Source of the DNA: Opitutia bacterium
Lineage (GTDB): Bacteria > Verrucomicrobiota > Verrucomicrobiia > Opitutales > Opitutaceae
Assembly (NCBI GenBank): GCA_003157575.1
Contig: PMKA01000160.1
Coordinates: 1-17,533 of the forward strand
Length of the DNA: 17,533 nucleotides
Direction: 5' to 3'
Part shown: one piece after another, positions 9,331-17,197 of the stretch
How the letters are laid out: every line of letters starts with the position of its first letter
Numbering within the stretch: position 1 is the first letter of the stretch
Notes under the pieces: generated by a model
Databases searched by the model: none
What the model saw: only the letters and a program-made list of their open reading frames with translations
Told to the model about the DNA's origin: nothing
Made by a program: the position numbers and the translations under genes

Positions 9331-10091
9331 GCGCCACGACCCCGGCGTTTTTGAATAACCCCCCGCTCGGGCGTGGCGTCGTTCTGATCGCTCGCGATGA
9401 GAATGGCGTCGCGGCGTTCGACAAGCCCGCGGGGGTGTTGTCGCATCCGAACACGCAGCAGGACGAGGCGCGCGCGCTGCTGACCTGCCGCTACGATCCC
9501 CAGCGCGAGTGTTTCGTCTGGCGCGGCGAAGACGGCGCCGCAATCCGGCTGTGGCTGTTGAACCGGCTCGATTCCGGCACTTCCGGGGTGATCCTGACGG
9601 CCGGAGACGAGAATCTCGCCAGGACGATCAAGGGGCAGTTTGCGCGCAGAAAGGTCCAAAAGGTCTATCAGGCGCTTGTTTTTGGAACTCCCCGCGCGAA
9701 TCGGGAAATCTGGCGCGACCGCTTCGCCGTGGAGAAACGGGGCGGGATCATCCGGACCGGGCCGGAGGGCAACATCCCGGTCGAGGCCCATTTCTCGGTT
9801 CTGCGGCGGAAGCCGGGGCTGGTTCCGCTCGCGTTGGTGCAGCTCGACCCGAAGACCGGCCGCAGTCACCAGTTGCGCGTCCAATGCGCCCGGCGCGGTC
9901 TGCCGGTCATTGGCGACCAGACTTACGGCAATTTCGGCCTTAACCGTGAGTTTGCCCGGCGAACCGGGTTGAAGCGCCTGTTCCTCCATTCGCTGGAGAC
10001 GAGCATCAGCTACGAGCTGGCCGGCCGGAGCTTCTCGTTCAAGGCATCCTCGCCCCTCCCGGGTGAATTCGCGGCGGCGCTGGAGTCGTGA
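9327..10091 (+). CDS. RluA-family RNA pseudouridine synthase
   Basis: The enzyme isomerises specific uridines in rRNA or tRNA to pseudouridine. The 254-residue product starts at GTG 9327, which overlaps the upstream TGA as GTGA, suggesting translational coupling. The catalytic motif LNRLDSGTSGVIL gives Asp82 as the nucleophile. The second family signature, LDPKTGRSHQLRVQCARRG followed by PVIGDQTYG, lies at about 172-200, and FLHSLE follows near 218. The N-terminal FDKPAGVLSHP block is also typical. There is no S4 domain in front, so it is a short single-domain member. An unusual ECFVWRGEDGAAIRLWLLN stretch precedes the catalytic loop. The exact RNA target cannot be told from sequence alone, so no gene symbol is given. 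Confidence 0.93.
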   Translation: MSATTPAFLNNPPLGRGVVLIARDENGVAAFDKPAGVLSHPNTQQDEARALLTCRYDPQRECFVWRGEDGAAIRLWLLNRLDSGTSGVILTAGDENLARTIKGQFARRKVQKVYQALVFGTPRANREIWRDRFAVEKRGGIIRTGPEGNIPVEAHFSVLRRKPGLVPLALVQLDPKTGRSHQLRVQCARRGLPVIGDQTYGNFGLNREFARRTGLKRLFLHSLETSISYELAGRSFSFKASSPLPGEFAAALES

Positions 10092-10110
10092 GACGGATTT
10101 GCCGGCCGGC

Positions 10111-10645
10111 TTCGGCTTTTTCGATCGGTTGACAACCAATCCGCCTGGTGACGAACCGGACATGGCCGGAAAGAACCTCCGGACTGTTCTGCCCCGACTG
10201 AAGGTCCTGAACTTGGCCGTGGAATCGACGACCTCTGGAGACCATCTCAGAAACCAGACGGGATGGCTGCCGGTCCAACCGGACAGCGTAAGGGGCATCG
10301 TCGTGCTCTCCACCGGCGGAATCGACCTGGTTCATGATTACGGAGAACGGCCTCCGCGCGACGAGGCGATCTATGGCGCGAGCTGGAAGGACGGCGAGGT
10401 CTAGTGAACACATTCGCGCAGCTGCCGCGGCGCGGCCGAATGTCCATGTCGTCGACGTCCGTCAAGCGCTCCTCGGTCACGGGATGCACTGTCGCGACCG
10501 CTCCAATCCGGCCTTTCATCCGCAAGATCCGACATACTGGTACTTTTTCAACCTGGAGGATCCGAACCTTCGTGGCTATGACGCCATCCGGCGACTGTTC
10601 CTGGCCGAGATGATCCGCGTGTTCGCGTCGCAGGCTCGCCGTTGA
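10111..10645 (+). pseudogene. Remnant of an SGNH/GDSL-type hydrolase, frameshifted and internally deleted
   Basis: Two adjacent reading frames carry the two halves of one recognisable protein. The first, about 10111-10404, reads GFFDRLTTNPP, PRLKVLNLAVESTTSGDHLR, VVLSTGGIDLVHDYGERPP and AIYGASW, then stops at TAG 10402-10404. The second frame, from about 10406 to the TGA ending at 10645, reads ARPNVHVVDVRQALLGHG, then DPTYWYFFNLEDPNLRGYDA and IRRLFLAEM, the typical C-terminus of one SGNH subfamily. The expected middle part of several tens of residues is missing at the junction (about 10395-10406). Block I may survive as F-D-R-L-T where G-D-S-L-T is expected, and G-G-N-D has become G-G-I-D. 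No initiator suits the first half. An active enzyme is very unlikely. Confidence 0.75.
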
Positions 10646-10806
10646 CCTTTCGTGTGGTGGATTTCCATGGACGCTGCTGGTCGTGTGTACATGCGATCCC
10701 GGGGCATCCCTGTCGCAGCGGGATCGCCTTTAATGATGTTCACTCTTTCGTTTTCTCCTGTTGCCAGCGGCCAAAGATATTTTAGCGTCGTACGTTTTCC
10801 GCCTTC
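10646..10806 (+). promoter_or_regulatory. Intergenic leader of the DAHP synthase gene
   Basis: This 161-nt region lies between the hydrolase remnant and the DAHP synthase start. It contains the hairpin at 10693-10727, then a T-rich stretch (about 10740-10760) and an AT-rich block AAAGATATTTTAG at 10773-10785 that stands out in this GC-rich sequence and could contain a -10 element about 20-30 nt before the ATG. No good -35 box at proper spacing was found. No Shine-Dalgarno precedes the ATG. No leader peptide rich in Phe, Tyr or Trp was seen. Confidence 0.3.
10693..10727 (+). terminator. Perfect 9-bp hairpin, terminator-like or leader structure
   Basis: GCGATCCCG at 10693-10701 is the exact reverse complement of CGGGATCGC at 10719-10727, with a 17-nt loop. 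The right arm is followed by CCTTTAATG, which is only weakly U-rich, so intrinsic termination would be inefficient. It could end transcription reading through the hydrolase remnant, or act in the leader of the DAHP synthase gene. The two roles cannot be separated from sequence alone. Confidence 0.4.
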
Positions 10807-11853
10807 ATGATCCTGCCGAAAGTCAATCGTCTTCCCCCCGAACAGGTCCGGGAAATCACCGAGATCGTCGAAGCATCCGGCTGTCACGTGCAGCCGATTG
10901 TGGGCGCTGTGCGGACGATTTACGCGATCGTCGGCGACGAGCGCGACGAGCTGATGATCAGCCGGCTGGAAGGCCTGCCGTACATCGAACGGATCGACCG
11001 GATACAGTCTCCGTTCAAGCTGATGGACATCCGTTCGGATCTGTCGACCCACCAGATCACCATCGGCGGCGTAACCCTCGGCAAGGCCCCGCTTTTCATA
11101 GCCGGCCAGTGCACCATCGATCCCAAGAATCCGGGCTATTTCTATGAGACCGCCCAGGCGGTGAAGGAGGCCGGCGCCAACGTCCTGCGCGGCGGGGTGT
11201 GGAAACCCCGGACAAATCCGTATTCATTTCAGGGAGACGACAGGTCGCTCGACATCCTCATGGAGGCTTCGCGGCGGACCGGGCTGCCGGTCGACACAGA
11301 GGTGATGGACGAGGACCAGCTCAAACTCGCGCTCGACGCGGGGGTGTCGATGCTCCAGGTGGGGGCGCGGAACGCCCTCAACTATTCGCTGCTCCGGCAG
11401 ATCGGGGCGGCGGTTGCGGGCCGGAAAACAGTAGTCCTCCTCAAGCGCAGCCTGCACATGGGCACGCTGAACGAGTTCATCTCCGCCGCCGAATACATCG
11501 CCAATTTTGGGAACCCAAGCGTGGTTCTTTGCCCGCGCGGCACCTCTCCGGCTCTCGACGGCTACCGGAATCATCCGGACGAGTCCATCGTGCCCCTGCT
11601 CAAGGAGCGGACATGGGCGCCCGTGGTCGTCGATCCGTCGCATTCTGTGGGCAAGGCAGCGTATGTGCCCGCGTGCGCCCTGGCGGCTGTCGCCTACGGC
11701 GCGGACGGGCTTTGCATCGAGGCGCACGTCCAGCCGAGCAAGGGCATCGGCGACGATCCCAAACAGGCGGTCACCCCCGACGCTCTGGCTGAGACGATCC
11801 GTCTGGCGCGGGCGATCTGGACCCTGCGGCATCCCGCCGCCCCCCGAGCCTGA
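10807..11853 (+). CDS. 3-deoxy-7-phosphoheptulonate (DAHP) synthase, type I-beta, divergent
   Basis: DAHP synthase joins phosphoenolpyruvate and erythrose-4-phosphate in the first step of the shikimate pathway. The 348-residue product has an N-terminal ferredoxin-like regulatory domain (about 1-70), as in the Thermotoga enzyme, then the TIM barrel. Metal and substrate residues expected for the family are present: Cys102 (IAGQCT), Lys133 (WKPRTNPYSFQG), QVGARN, LLKR (211-214), His279 (VVVDPSHS), Glu305 (CIEAHVQP) and an Asp at 316-317. Several normally constant positions differ: GPCS is GQCT, LLKRG is LLKRS, CERG is CPRG, and the following IRTFE block is replaced. It may be a paralogue with altered regulation or substrate. 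The KDO8P synthase alternative is less likely because the KPRTxPYSFQG motif is that of DAHP synthase. The protease gene starts 22 nt downstream. Confidence 0.88.
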   Translation: MILPKVNRLPPEQVREITEIVEASGCHVQPIVGAVRTIYAIVGDERDELMISRLEGLPYIERIDRIQSPFKLMDIRSDLSTHQITIGGVTLGKAPLFIAGQCTIDPKNPGYFYETAQAVKEAGANVLRGGVWKPRTNPYSFQGDDRSLDILMEASRRTGLPVDTEVMDEDQLKLALDAGVSMLQVGARNALNYSLLRQIGAAVAGRKTVVLLKRSLHMGTLNEFISAAEYIANFGNPSVVLCPRGTSPALDGYRNHPDESIVPLLKERTWAPVVVDPSHSVGKAAYVPACALAAVAYGADGLCIEAHVQPSKGIGDDPKQAVTPDALAETIRLARAIWTLRHPAAPRA

Positions 11854-11875
11854 ATCGCGACGACTTCCCCGGCAA

Positions 11876-12853
11876 ATGAAGATCTTAACCGTTTTGCTTC
11901 CGCCGCGCACGGGCCGGATGTTCCGTTCGGGAGCAAGCATCGCGCTGGCGCTGGCTTTGGGGGTCGCAGGCGCCACGGCTGCGAGCACGGTGTACCTGAA
12001 GAGCGGCGCCGAGGTGAAAGGCGAAATCGTCAGCACCAAGCCGGGCCACGTGGTCATCGACCTCGGGTTCACCGTGCTGACGGTTCCGCGTGATGAAATC
12101 GACCGCGTGGTCGACGCCGACGCGCCGGCGGCGGCCTCCCGGGAGGACACACCCGACCTTTACCAGGTGGCTCCCGAGCAGCCCGCATTGAACGTAAAGG
12201 AGAACGTCGAGCGTTGCGGAGGCGCCGTGGTGCAGGTGCGCACTCCGGTCGGGCTCGGATCGGGATTCCTTATCGACCCACAAGGGTACGTCGTCACCAA
12301 CGAGCATGTGGTCGCCGGCGAAAACCGGATTGTCGTCGTCCTCTACCGGCGCGGAAAGACGGAGCAGCAGACGGTGCAGTATTCCAAGGTCCGGATCGTC
12401 GCCCTCGACAGCAGGCTCGACCTGGCGCTCCTCAAGATCGAGGACGCCGCCGCCGCTGTCTTCCCCACGGTTGCGCTCGGAGATTCGGGAGCGCTCAACG
12501 AGGGCCAGACGGTCTTCGCCATCGGCAGCCCCCTGGGCCTGGAGCGAACGGTTTCCCAGGGCATCGTCAGCCGGAAGACCCGCGCGCTCGACGGGCAGCT
12601 CTTCATCCAGACGACGGCGCAGATCAACCCGGGCAATTCGGGCGGGCCGCTGTTCAACCTCCGCGGCGAGGTGATCGGCGTGAACGACATGAAAGCCATG
12701 GGCGTGGGCGTCGAGGGTCTGGGTTTCACCATTCCGTCCGCCACCCTGAAGAGTTTTCTCCGCAACCGGGACGCCTATGCGTTTGACCCGCGCAACCCGA
12801 ACGCCGGCTACCGCTACCTCGAACCACCGGGCGTCCCTCACCCCAAAAACTGA
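11876..12853 (+). CDS. Exported trypsin-like serine protease (DegP/HtrA-like protease domain, no PDZ)
   Basis: From the ATG at 11876 the product has 325 residues. An in-frame ATG at 11918 (MFRSGASIALALALGVAGAT) would give a shorter, more classical signal peptide and may be the true start. Residues about 38-80 form a small beta domain (VYLKSGAEVKGEIV, then VLTVPRDEI). The protease domain covers about 110-290 with the triad His144 (TNEHVV), Asp182 (SRLDLALLKI) and Ser255 (NPGNSGGPLF), and oxyanion-side IGSPLGLERTVSQGIVS. After the domain only about 30 residues remain, so the PDZ domains of DegP/DegS are absent. It follows the DAHP synthase gene by 22 nt and precedes the next exported-protein gene by 7 nt. 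A periplasmic proteolytic role is likely; the substrate is unknown. Confidence 0.9.
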   Translation: MKILTVLLPPRTGRMFRSGASIALALALGVAGATAASTVYLKSGAEVKGEIVSTKPGHVVIDLGFTVLTVPRDEIDRVVDADAPAAASREDTPDLYQVAPEQPALNVKENVERCGGAVVQVRTPVGLGSGFLIDPQGYVVTNEHVVAGENRIVVVLYRRGKTEQQTVQYSKVRIVALDSRLDLALLKIEDAAAAVFPTVALGDSGALNEGQTVFAIGSPLGLERTVSQGIVSRKTRALDGQLFIQTTAQINPGNSGGPLFNLRGEVIGVNDMKAMGVGVEGLGFTIPSATLKSFLRNRDAYAFDPRNPNAGYRYLEPPGVPHPKN

Positions 12854-12860
12854 TCCGACC

Positions 12861-14780
12861 ATGCATCGATCATCCGTTCTGCTGCTCACATTCATCGTCG
12901 CGCTGTCCGGCGGCCCCCTTCGCGCTGCGACTCCGCTGAACCGGCTGGCCGGCGCCGACACGATCCTCCTGCTCACCGTCGACGATCTCGGGACCCTCCA
13001 GAAAAACTGGCATCAAAGTCCGTTTGGAAAGACATGGAGCGACCCGCAGGTGGTCCGGTTCCTCGCACCGCTGCGGGAAGTGATGCAGATTGACGACTGG
13101 GACAACCGCTGCCGGAGCGAGACGGGCAAGAGCGTCGAGGAGCTCGTCGCCGGGTTCGGCCCGATGGTTGTGTCCATCGGAAACGTCGCGACGGCGCTCG
13201 AAGACCCGAGCGGGAAGACGCCGCCGGACCTCTTGCTGGCCGTCGACCTCCGGGACAACCGGGACGCGTTTGTGAAGTCGGTGGAGGCGGAGCGAAAGAA
13301 GTCGCAGGGGACGGAAGTCACCGAGGAGTTCCAGGGGGAAACACTGCACGTGGAGTCCCTGGCCGGCGCCAAGGAGGGCGAGACATCCGCCTGCTGGGCG
13401 ATCACGGGCAATGTCCTTTTGCTCGGTCCGGGAAAACCGGTCGTGCAGAAAGCCCTGGCGGACTATAAACGGGGAGGCGCCGCGTCGCCTTTCGTCGAAA
13501 CCGACGCCTACCGCGAGGAGGTCCGGCGCCTGCCCGACGCGCAGATCCGTCTTCACGTGGACATGCAGCGCGTCATGGCCGCCGTGCGCGCCGTCGCCGC
13601 CCGCAAGACCGCGACGCAGCAGCCGAATCCGCAGGGGATGACCCCGGAGATCGTCATGAACGCCTTGGGCCTGGACACGTTCAGAGTCGTGTCGCTTGCG
13701 TGCCGGATCGGGGACAAGGACAGCATTATGGTCGGGGGTGTGACCTATGAACAGCCGCGCGGCATCGCCCGGCTGTTCGCTGCATCGACGATCGGAAAGG
13801 TCCCGGAGCCGACATTCCTTTCGGGCGATTGGGCGTCCGTATCGTCCGCACGGTTTCGGATCGGAGCGCTCTATGATGCAGCCGAGGAAATCGTCCACGG
13901 CTTTGGACCGGTTGTCGACGGGATGTTCCAGGCGCAAGTGGCGAACCTGAACCAAAAAGCCGGCATCGACCTCAAACGAGACATCTTCGCGAACTTCGGC
14001 GACGAAATGTACAGTGCGGCGCAATTTGACCCTCCCGACGCTTCGTCGCCCGTGGCGATGCCGAAACAGAAGCAGTTGTTCGTCGTCTCGCTCAACGACG
14101 CAAAGGCGTTCGATAGGGCGTTGGAATCGCTGCAAACCGGCCTGCTGGGTCCGGCGGCGGCGCAGATGTTCCAGACGCGCGATTATCTGGGGACGACAAT
14201 TCACTCGATGATCAAACCGGCCCTGCCGGGCGTCCCGCAGGCCGGTCCCACGAAGCCGGTTTTCGCCTACGCCATCACGCAGCGTCACTTTGTGCTGGGC
14301 GTCGGAGACGACGGACTGGTGGAGATGGCGGTCCAGAACCTTGGTTCGCCGCAGCCATCGTATTGGAGCCGCCCGGCGGTGAAGAGCGCGCTCGCGAAGC
14401 TGCCTGCGGGCGCCGTTGGCTACGGATACGTCGACCTGCGGAAGCTCGCTCCGACCTATTTCGATCTTTTTGCGCAGGCAATGTTGATGAGCCAGGTGAA
14501 GGTCAGGGACGGCCACATCGTCAAGGACGGGGCGCCTTCGCCTGCGCCGCGTCCCGGGCCGAGGCAAACGGGGATGGATCCGTCGACTCCTCCTACGGGA
14601 GATGACGAGTCAGGGGAGACGCCAGCGCCCCCGCCGGTGGACCCGGGAAAGCCTATTATCGACATGAAGGAAAAGCCGTCTGCCGAGACGATCGCCCAGT
14701 ACTGGGGGTCGATGGTAAGCGCAAGTTACCACGACGAGGGCGGCGTGCACACCGTCATCCGTATGGAGTATCCCCAATGA
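12861..14780 (+). CDS. Exported protein of unknown function, DUF3352-like
   Basis: The product has 639 residues from the ATG at 12861 and a clear signal peptide (MHRSSVLLLTFIVALSGGPL, cleavage near RAA-TP). The body alternates strands and helices with features such as ADTILLLTVDD at the N-terminus, GNVLLLGPG, and paired repeats of the type LFVVSLNDAKAFDRALESL, reminiscent of the large secreted DUF3352-like proteins of Planctomycetes and Verrucomicrobia. No catalytic motif was found. A Pro/Asp/Glu-rich low-complexity linker lies at about 575-610, ahead of a short conserved-looking C-terminus (SMVSASYHDEGGVHTVIRME). The gene is 7 nt after the protease gene and overlaps the next by ATGA, so the three are probably one operon. 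An upstream in-frame ATG at 12777 lies inside the protease gene and was rejected. Confidence 0.82.
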   Translation: MHRSSVLLLTFIVALSGGPLRAATPLNRLAGADTILLLTVDDLGTLQKNWHQSPFGKTWSDPQVVRFLAPLREVMQIDDWDNRCRSETGKSVEELVAGFGPMVVSIGNVATALEDPSGKTPPDLLLAVDLRDNRDAFVKSVEAERKKSQGTEVTEEFQGETLHVESLAGAKEGETSACWAITGNVLLLGPGKPVVQKALADYKRGGAASPFVETDAYREEVRRLPDAQIRLHVDMQRVMAAVRAVAARKTATQQPNPQGMTPEIVMNALGLDTFRVVSLACRIGDKDSIMVGGVTYEQPRGIARLFAASTIGKVPEPTFLSGDWASVSSARFRIGALYDAAEEIVHGFGPVVDGMFQAQVANLNQKAGIDLKRDIFANFGDEMYSAAQFDPPDASSPVAMPKQKQLFVVSLNDAKAFDRALESLQTGLLGPAAAQMFQTRDYLGTTIHSMIKPALPGVPQAGPTKPVFAYAITQRHFVLGVGDDGLVEMAVQNLGSPQPSYWSRPAVKSALAKLPAGAVGYGYVDLRKLAPTYFDLFAQAMLMSQVKVRDGHIVKDGAPSPAPRPGPRQTGMDPSTPPTGDDESGETPAPPPVDPGKPIIDMKEKPSAETIAQYWGSMVSASYHDEGGVHTVIRMEYPQ

Positions 14781-17197
14781 TGGGAGGGGGCAGAATTTTG
14801 TTTCGATTGCTTCCGTCCGTCCTTGCGATGACGGTCGCCGCCGGCGCGCCAGCGCCCCGGCGCACTGAGATCGCTTTGGGCGGGCCGGAGGTGGTCAAGC
14901 TTGAATGGAACACCCGCGCACTCAGGGCGGCGGACTTAAACGGCGACGGCCGGATCGATCTCGTCGTGATCAACAACGATCGCGGGCGGATCGATCTGCT
15001 CTACCAGCTCGATCCCTCGCAGCCGCGACCCGCGCCCGGCCGCGCCGTGGCCGACAATCGCTGGGAACCGGTGCTGGAGGACTCCCGCTTCCGGAAGGAA
15101 AGTCTGACGACGGGCGTCACGATGTACAACCTGGCCGTCGGCGACCTGAACGGCGACGGAAGGCCGGACATTGTCTACACGAGTGAGAACGATCCGCTCA
15201 CCATCCGTTATCAGCAGCCGGACGGTCGCTGGGGCGACAAGGTGGTCATCGACACGCCCGCCCCGATGCAATGGCCCTCCGGCCTGGAGATCGCCGATCT
15301 CGACGGCAACGGCCGCGGCGACATCGTCATGCTCGCCCAGAAGGAGGTGGTGGTCATCCGACAGACGCCCGAGGGCAAGCTGGCGCCCATTGAGCGCTAT
15401 GCCCTGGCTGACGAGAATTGCTACGGGCTGACAATCTGCGACGTCAACGGCGACGGGCGTCCTGATCTCGTGTATCTGGCTCCGGGCGTGCGCGACTCCC
15501 TGCGCGTGCGCCTGCAGACGCCGGACGGCGATTTCGGCTCCGAACAATCCTACAACCTCGATTCGGTTCGCGGCACCCTGGCATTGCTGCCGCCCAGGGA
15601 TGGAGCCGCGACATTTGCGTGCATCCAGGGCCAGACCGGACAGATGCAGATCCTTTCGCTGGTGAAGACGGGAGCCGTTCCTGCCGGCGCAGCAGGCGCG
15701 CCCGCCGAATCGTCCGGGAAGAGCAGGGGAGCGCCCGCGATGATCGACAGCCATGCTCCCTGCGTCCCGCCCGTGTTCTCCGGGAGCCTTCCGAACACGC
15801 TCCGGCCGCAGGTGTTTTCCCCAAGGGCCGACAGCAAGACCCCCGCCGCGTATGCGTTCGCGGATTTCGACGGCGACGGGACCGAGGATCTCGCCGTATC
15901 GGATCCGGACGGAGCGCAGGTCTTTTTGTATTTCCGGCGTAAGGACGGCGGATTTTCAATCGCCCACAAGTTTCCGTCGCTCGCGGACGGACGGAGCATC
16001 GCGGCGGGCAAATGGGAGGGCGACAAGAAGGCCACGCTCTTCCTGGCAAGTCCGCGCGAACAGGCGCTTGCGAGCGCCGTTCTCAACGACGCGGGACGCC
16101 TCGATTATCCCCAGCCGCTGCCGGTGAAAGGCAAACCGCTGGCCGTGGCGTTTGGACCTCTGCGGACAGGCGGAGCGCCCGCACTGTTCGTTGCGCGCGA
16201 AGAAGGCGGCCGCCGGCTGATCGACATCTGGACGCGAACGGGAAGCGCTCCCGCCGTTGTGAAAACGATCGAGCTCGCCGGTTTGAAGACGGATCCGCGC
16301 TCCCTGCGCCTCGTCGATGCAAACCAGGATGGTCTCACCGACATCGCCGTCTTCGTTCCCTACGAGCCGCTGCGCCTGCTCCTGCAAAAGGACGGCCCGG
16401 TCCTGCAATTCGATGACGCCGCCGCAGCCAACGGTTTTCGCAAGGGACTCGTGGACGATCTGGATCCGGCTGCATTCACCCTCGGCGATGTCGACGGCGA
16501 CGGCCGCGACGAGATGCTCGTCGGCGGCACCGGCTTTGTCCGCGCGCTCCGGATCGACGCCCACGGCGACCTGACGGTCGTGGACCAGTACAATGCGCGG
16601 GATAGCAGCACCGCGGTGACCGGCGCGTTGTTGCTTCCAGCCGTGCGGCCGGCGCGGCCCGGAATCGTGCTCTACGACCGGAAGAACGAATCTTTCCAGC
16701 TGTTGAAGCCGGACGCTCTTGGGGTTTACGCCTTCGACCGGACCGACCAAGTCGGGGCGATCGACCTCGTGTCCGCGGAGGCGCACCGAATGGCCGACGG
16801 GAAGACGGAGCTGTTCTTCCTCGGCAAGGACCGCTTTTGGCGCCTGCCGCTCGGGCTGACTGACTACGCGCCGAAGGTGGTCGGCGGACACACAAGCGAC
16901 CTCACCGACGTTTCGTACGGCAACGTCGTCGCGGGCGATCTCAACGGCAGCGGCGCGCCCCAGTTGGTGTGCATTGATCCGGCAAAAAACGTGGTGGAGA
17001 TTCTCGGGGCCGACGAAGGCGGCGAATGGCGCAGCCGGATGCACTTCAAGGTGTTTGACACGGACGCCCATTTCATGGGCCGGAAGGGTTCGCAGCAGGA
17101 GCCGCGCGAGGCGGTCATCGCCGACGTGACCGGCGATGGGAAGAAGGACCTCGTGCTCCTGGTCCACGACCGCGTGCTGATTTATCCGCAGGAGTAA
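14777..17197 (+). CDS. Exported FG-GAP/VCBS-repeat beta-propeller protein
   Basis: The 806-residue product starts at ATG 14777, overlapping the upstream TGA by 4 nt. GGAG ends 8 nt before this ATG, the only good Shine-Dalgarno in the window. A signal peptide covers about residues 1-25. At least nine Ca-binding-like D-x-[ND]-x-[DS]-G repeats followed by a hydrophobic D-L/I-V-V strand are visible, beginning near residues 53, 123, 174, 222, 363, 514, 571, 721 and 783 (for example DLNGDGRPDIVY, DFDGDGTEDLAV, DVTGDGKKDLVL). This is the integrin-alpha-like FG-GAP propeller pattern, enough for one to two seven-bladed propellers. The protein is probably periplasmic or surface-exposed and binds Ca2+; the partner is unknown. 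No enzyme domain or C-terminal sorting signal was recognised. Confidence 0.9.
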   Translation: MMGGGRILFRLLPSVLAMTVAAGAPAPRRTEIALGGPEVVKLEWNTRALRAADLNGDGRIDLVVINNDRGRIDLLYQLDPSQPRPAPGRAVADNRWEPVLEDSRFRKESLTTGVTMYNLAVGDLNGDGRPDIVYTSENDPLTIRYQQPDGRWGDKVVIDTPAPMQWPSGLEIADLDGNGRGDIVMLAQKEVVVIRQTPEGKLAPIERYALADENCYGLTICDVNGDGRPDLVYLAPGVRDSLRVRLQTPDGDFGSEQSYNLDSVRGTLALLPPRDGAATFACIQGQTGQMQILSLVKTGAVPAGAAGAPAESSGKSRGAPAMIDSHAPCVPPVFSGSLPNTLRPQVFSPRADSKTPAAYAFADFDGDGTEDLAVSDPDGAQVFLYFRRKDGGFSIAHKFPSLADGRSIAAGKWEGDKKATLFLASPREQALASAVLNDAGRLDYPQPLPVKGKPLAVAFGPLRTGGAPALFVAREEGGRRLIDIWTRTGSAPAVVKTIELAGLKTDPRSLRLVDANQDGLTDIAVFVPYEPLRLLLQKDGPVLQFDDAAAANGFRKGLVDDLDPAAFTLGDVDGDGRDEMLVGGTGFVRALRIDAHGDLTVVDQYNARDSSTAVTGALLLPAVRPARPGIVLYDRKNESFQLLKPDALGVYAFDRTDQVGAIDLVSAEAHRMADGKTELFFLGKDRFWRLPLGLTDYAPKVVGGHTSDLTDVSYGNVVAGDLNGSGAPQLVCIDPAKNVVEILGADEGGEWRSRMHFKVFDTDAHFMGRKGSQQEPREAVIADVTGDGKKDLVLLVHDRVLIYPQE

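Noticed and set aside
10063..10404. Intact small gene of 113 codons
   Set aside because: It starts inside the pseudouridine synthase gene. Its recognisable part is one half of an SGNH hydrolase continued in another frame, so it is better read as a pseudogene.
10646..10806. Trp/Phe-type attenuator or T-box before the DAHP synthase gene
   Set aside because: No leader peptide with aromatic codons, no T-box consensus and no alternating stems were found; only one hairpin is visible.
12870..14567. 565-codon open frame on the minus strand
   Set aside because: It is antisense to the secreted DUF3352-like gene. Its product is rich in Arg, His and Gly with no domain or signal peptide, as expected for a shadow frame in GC-rich DNA.
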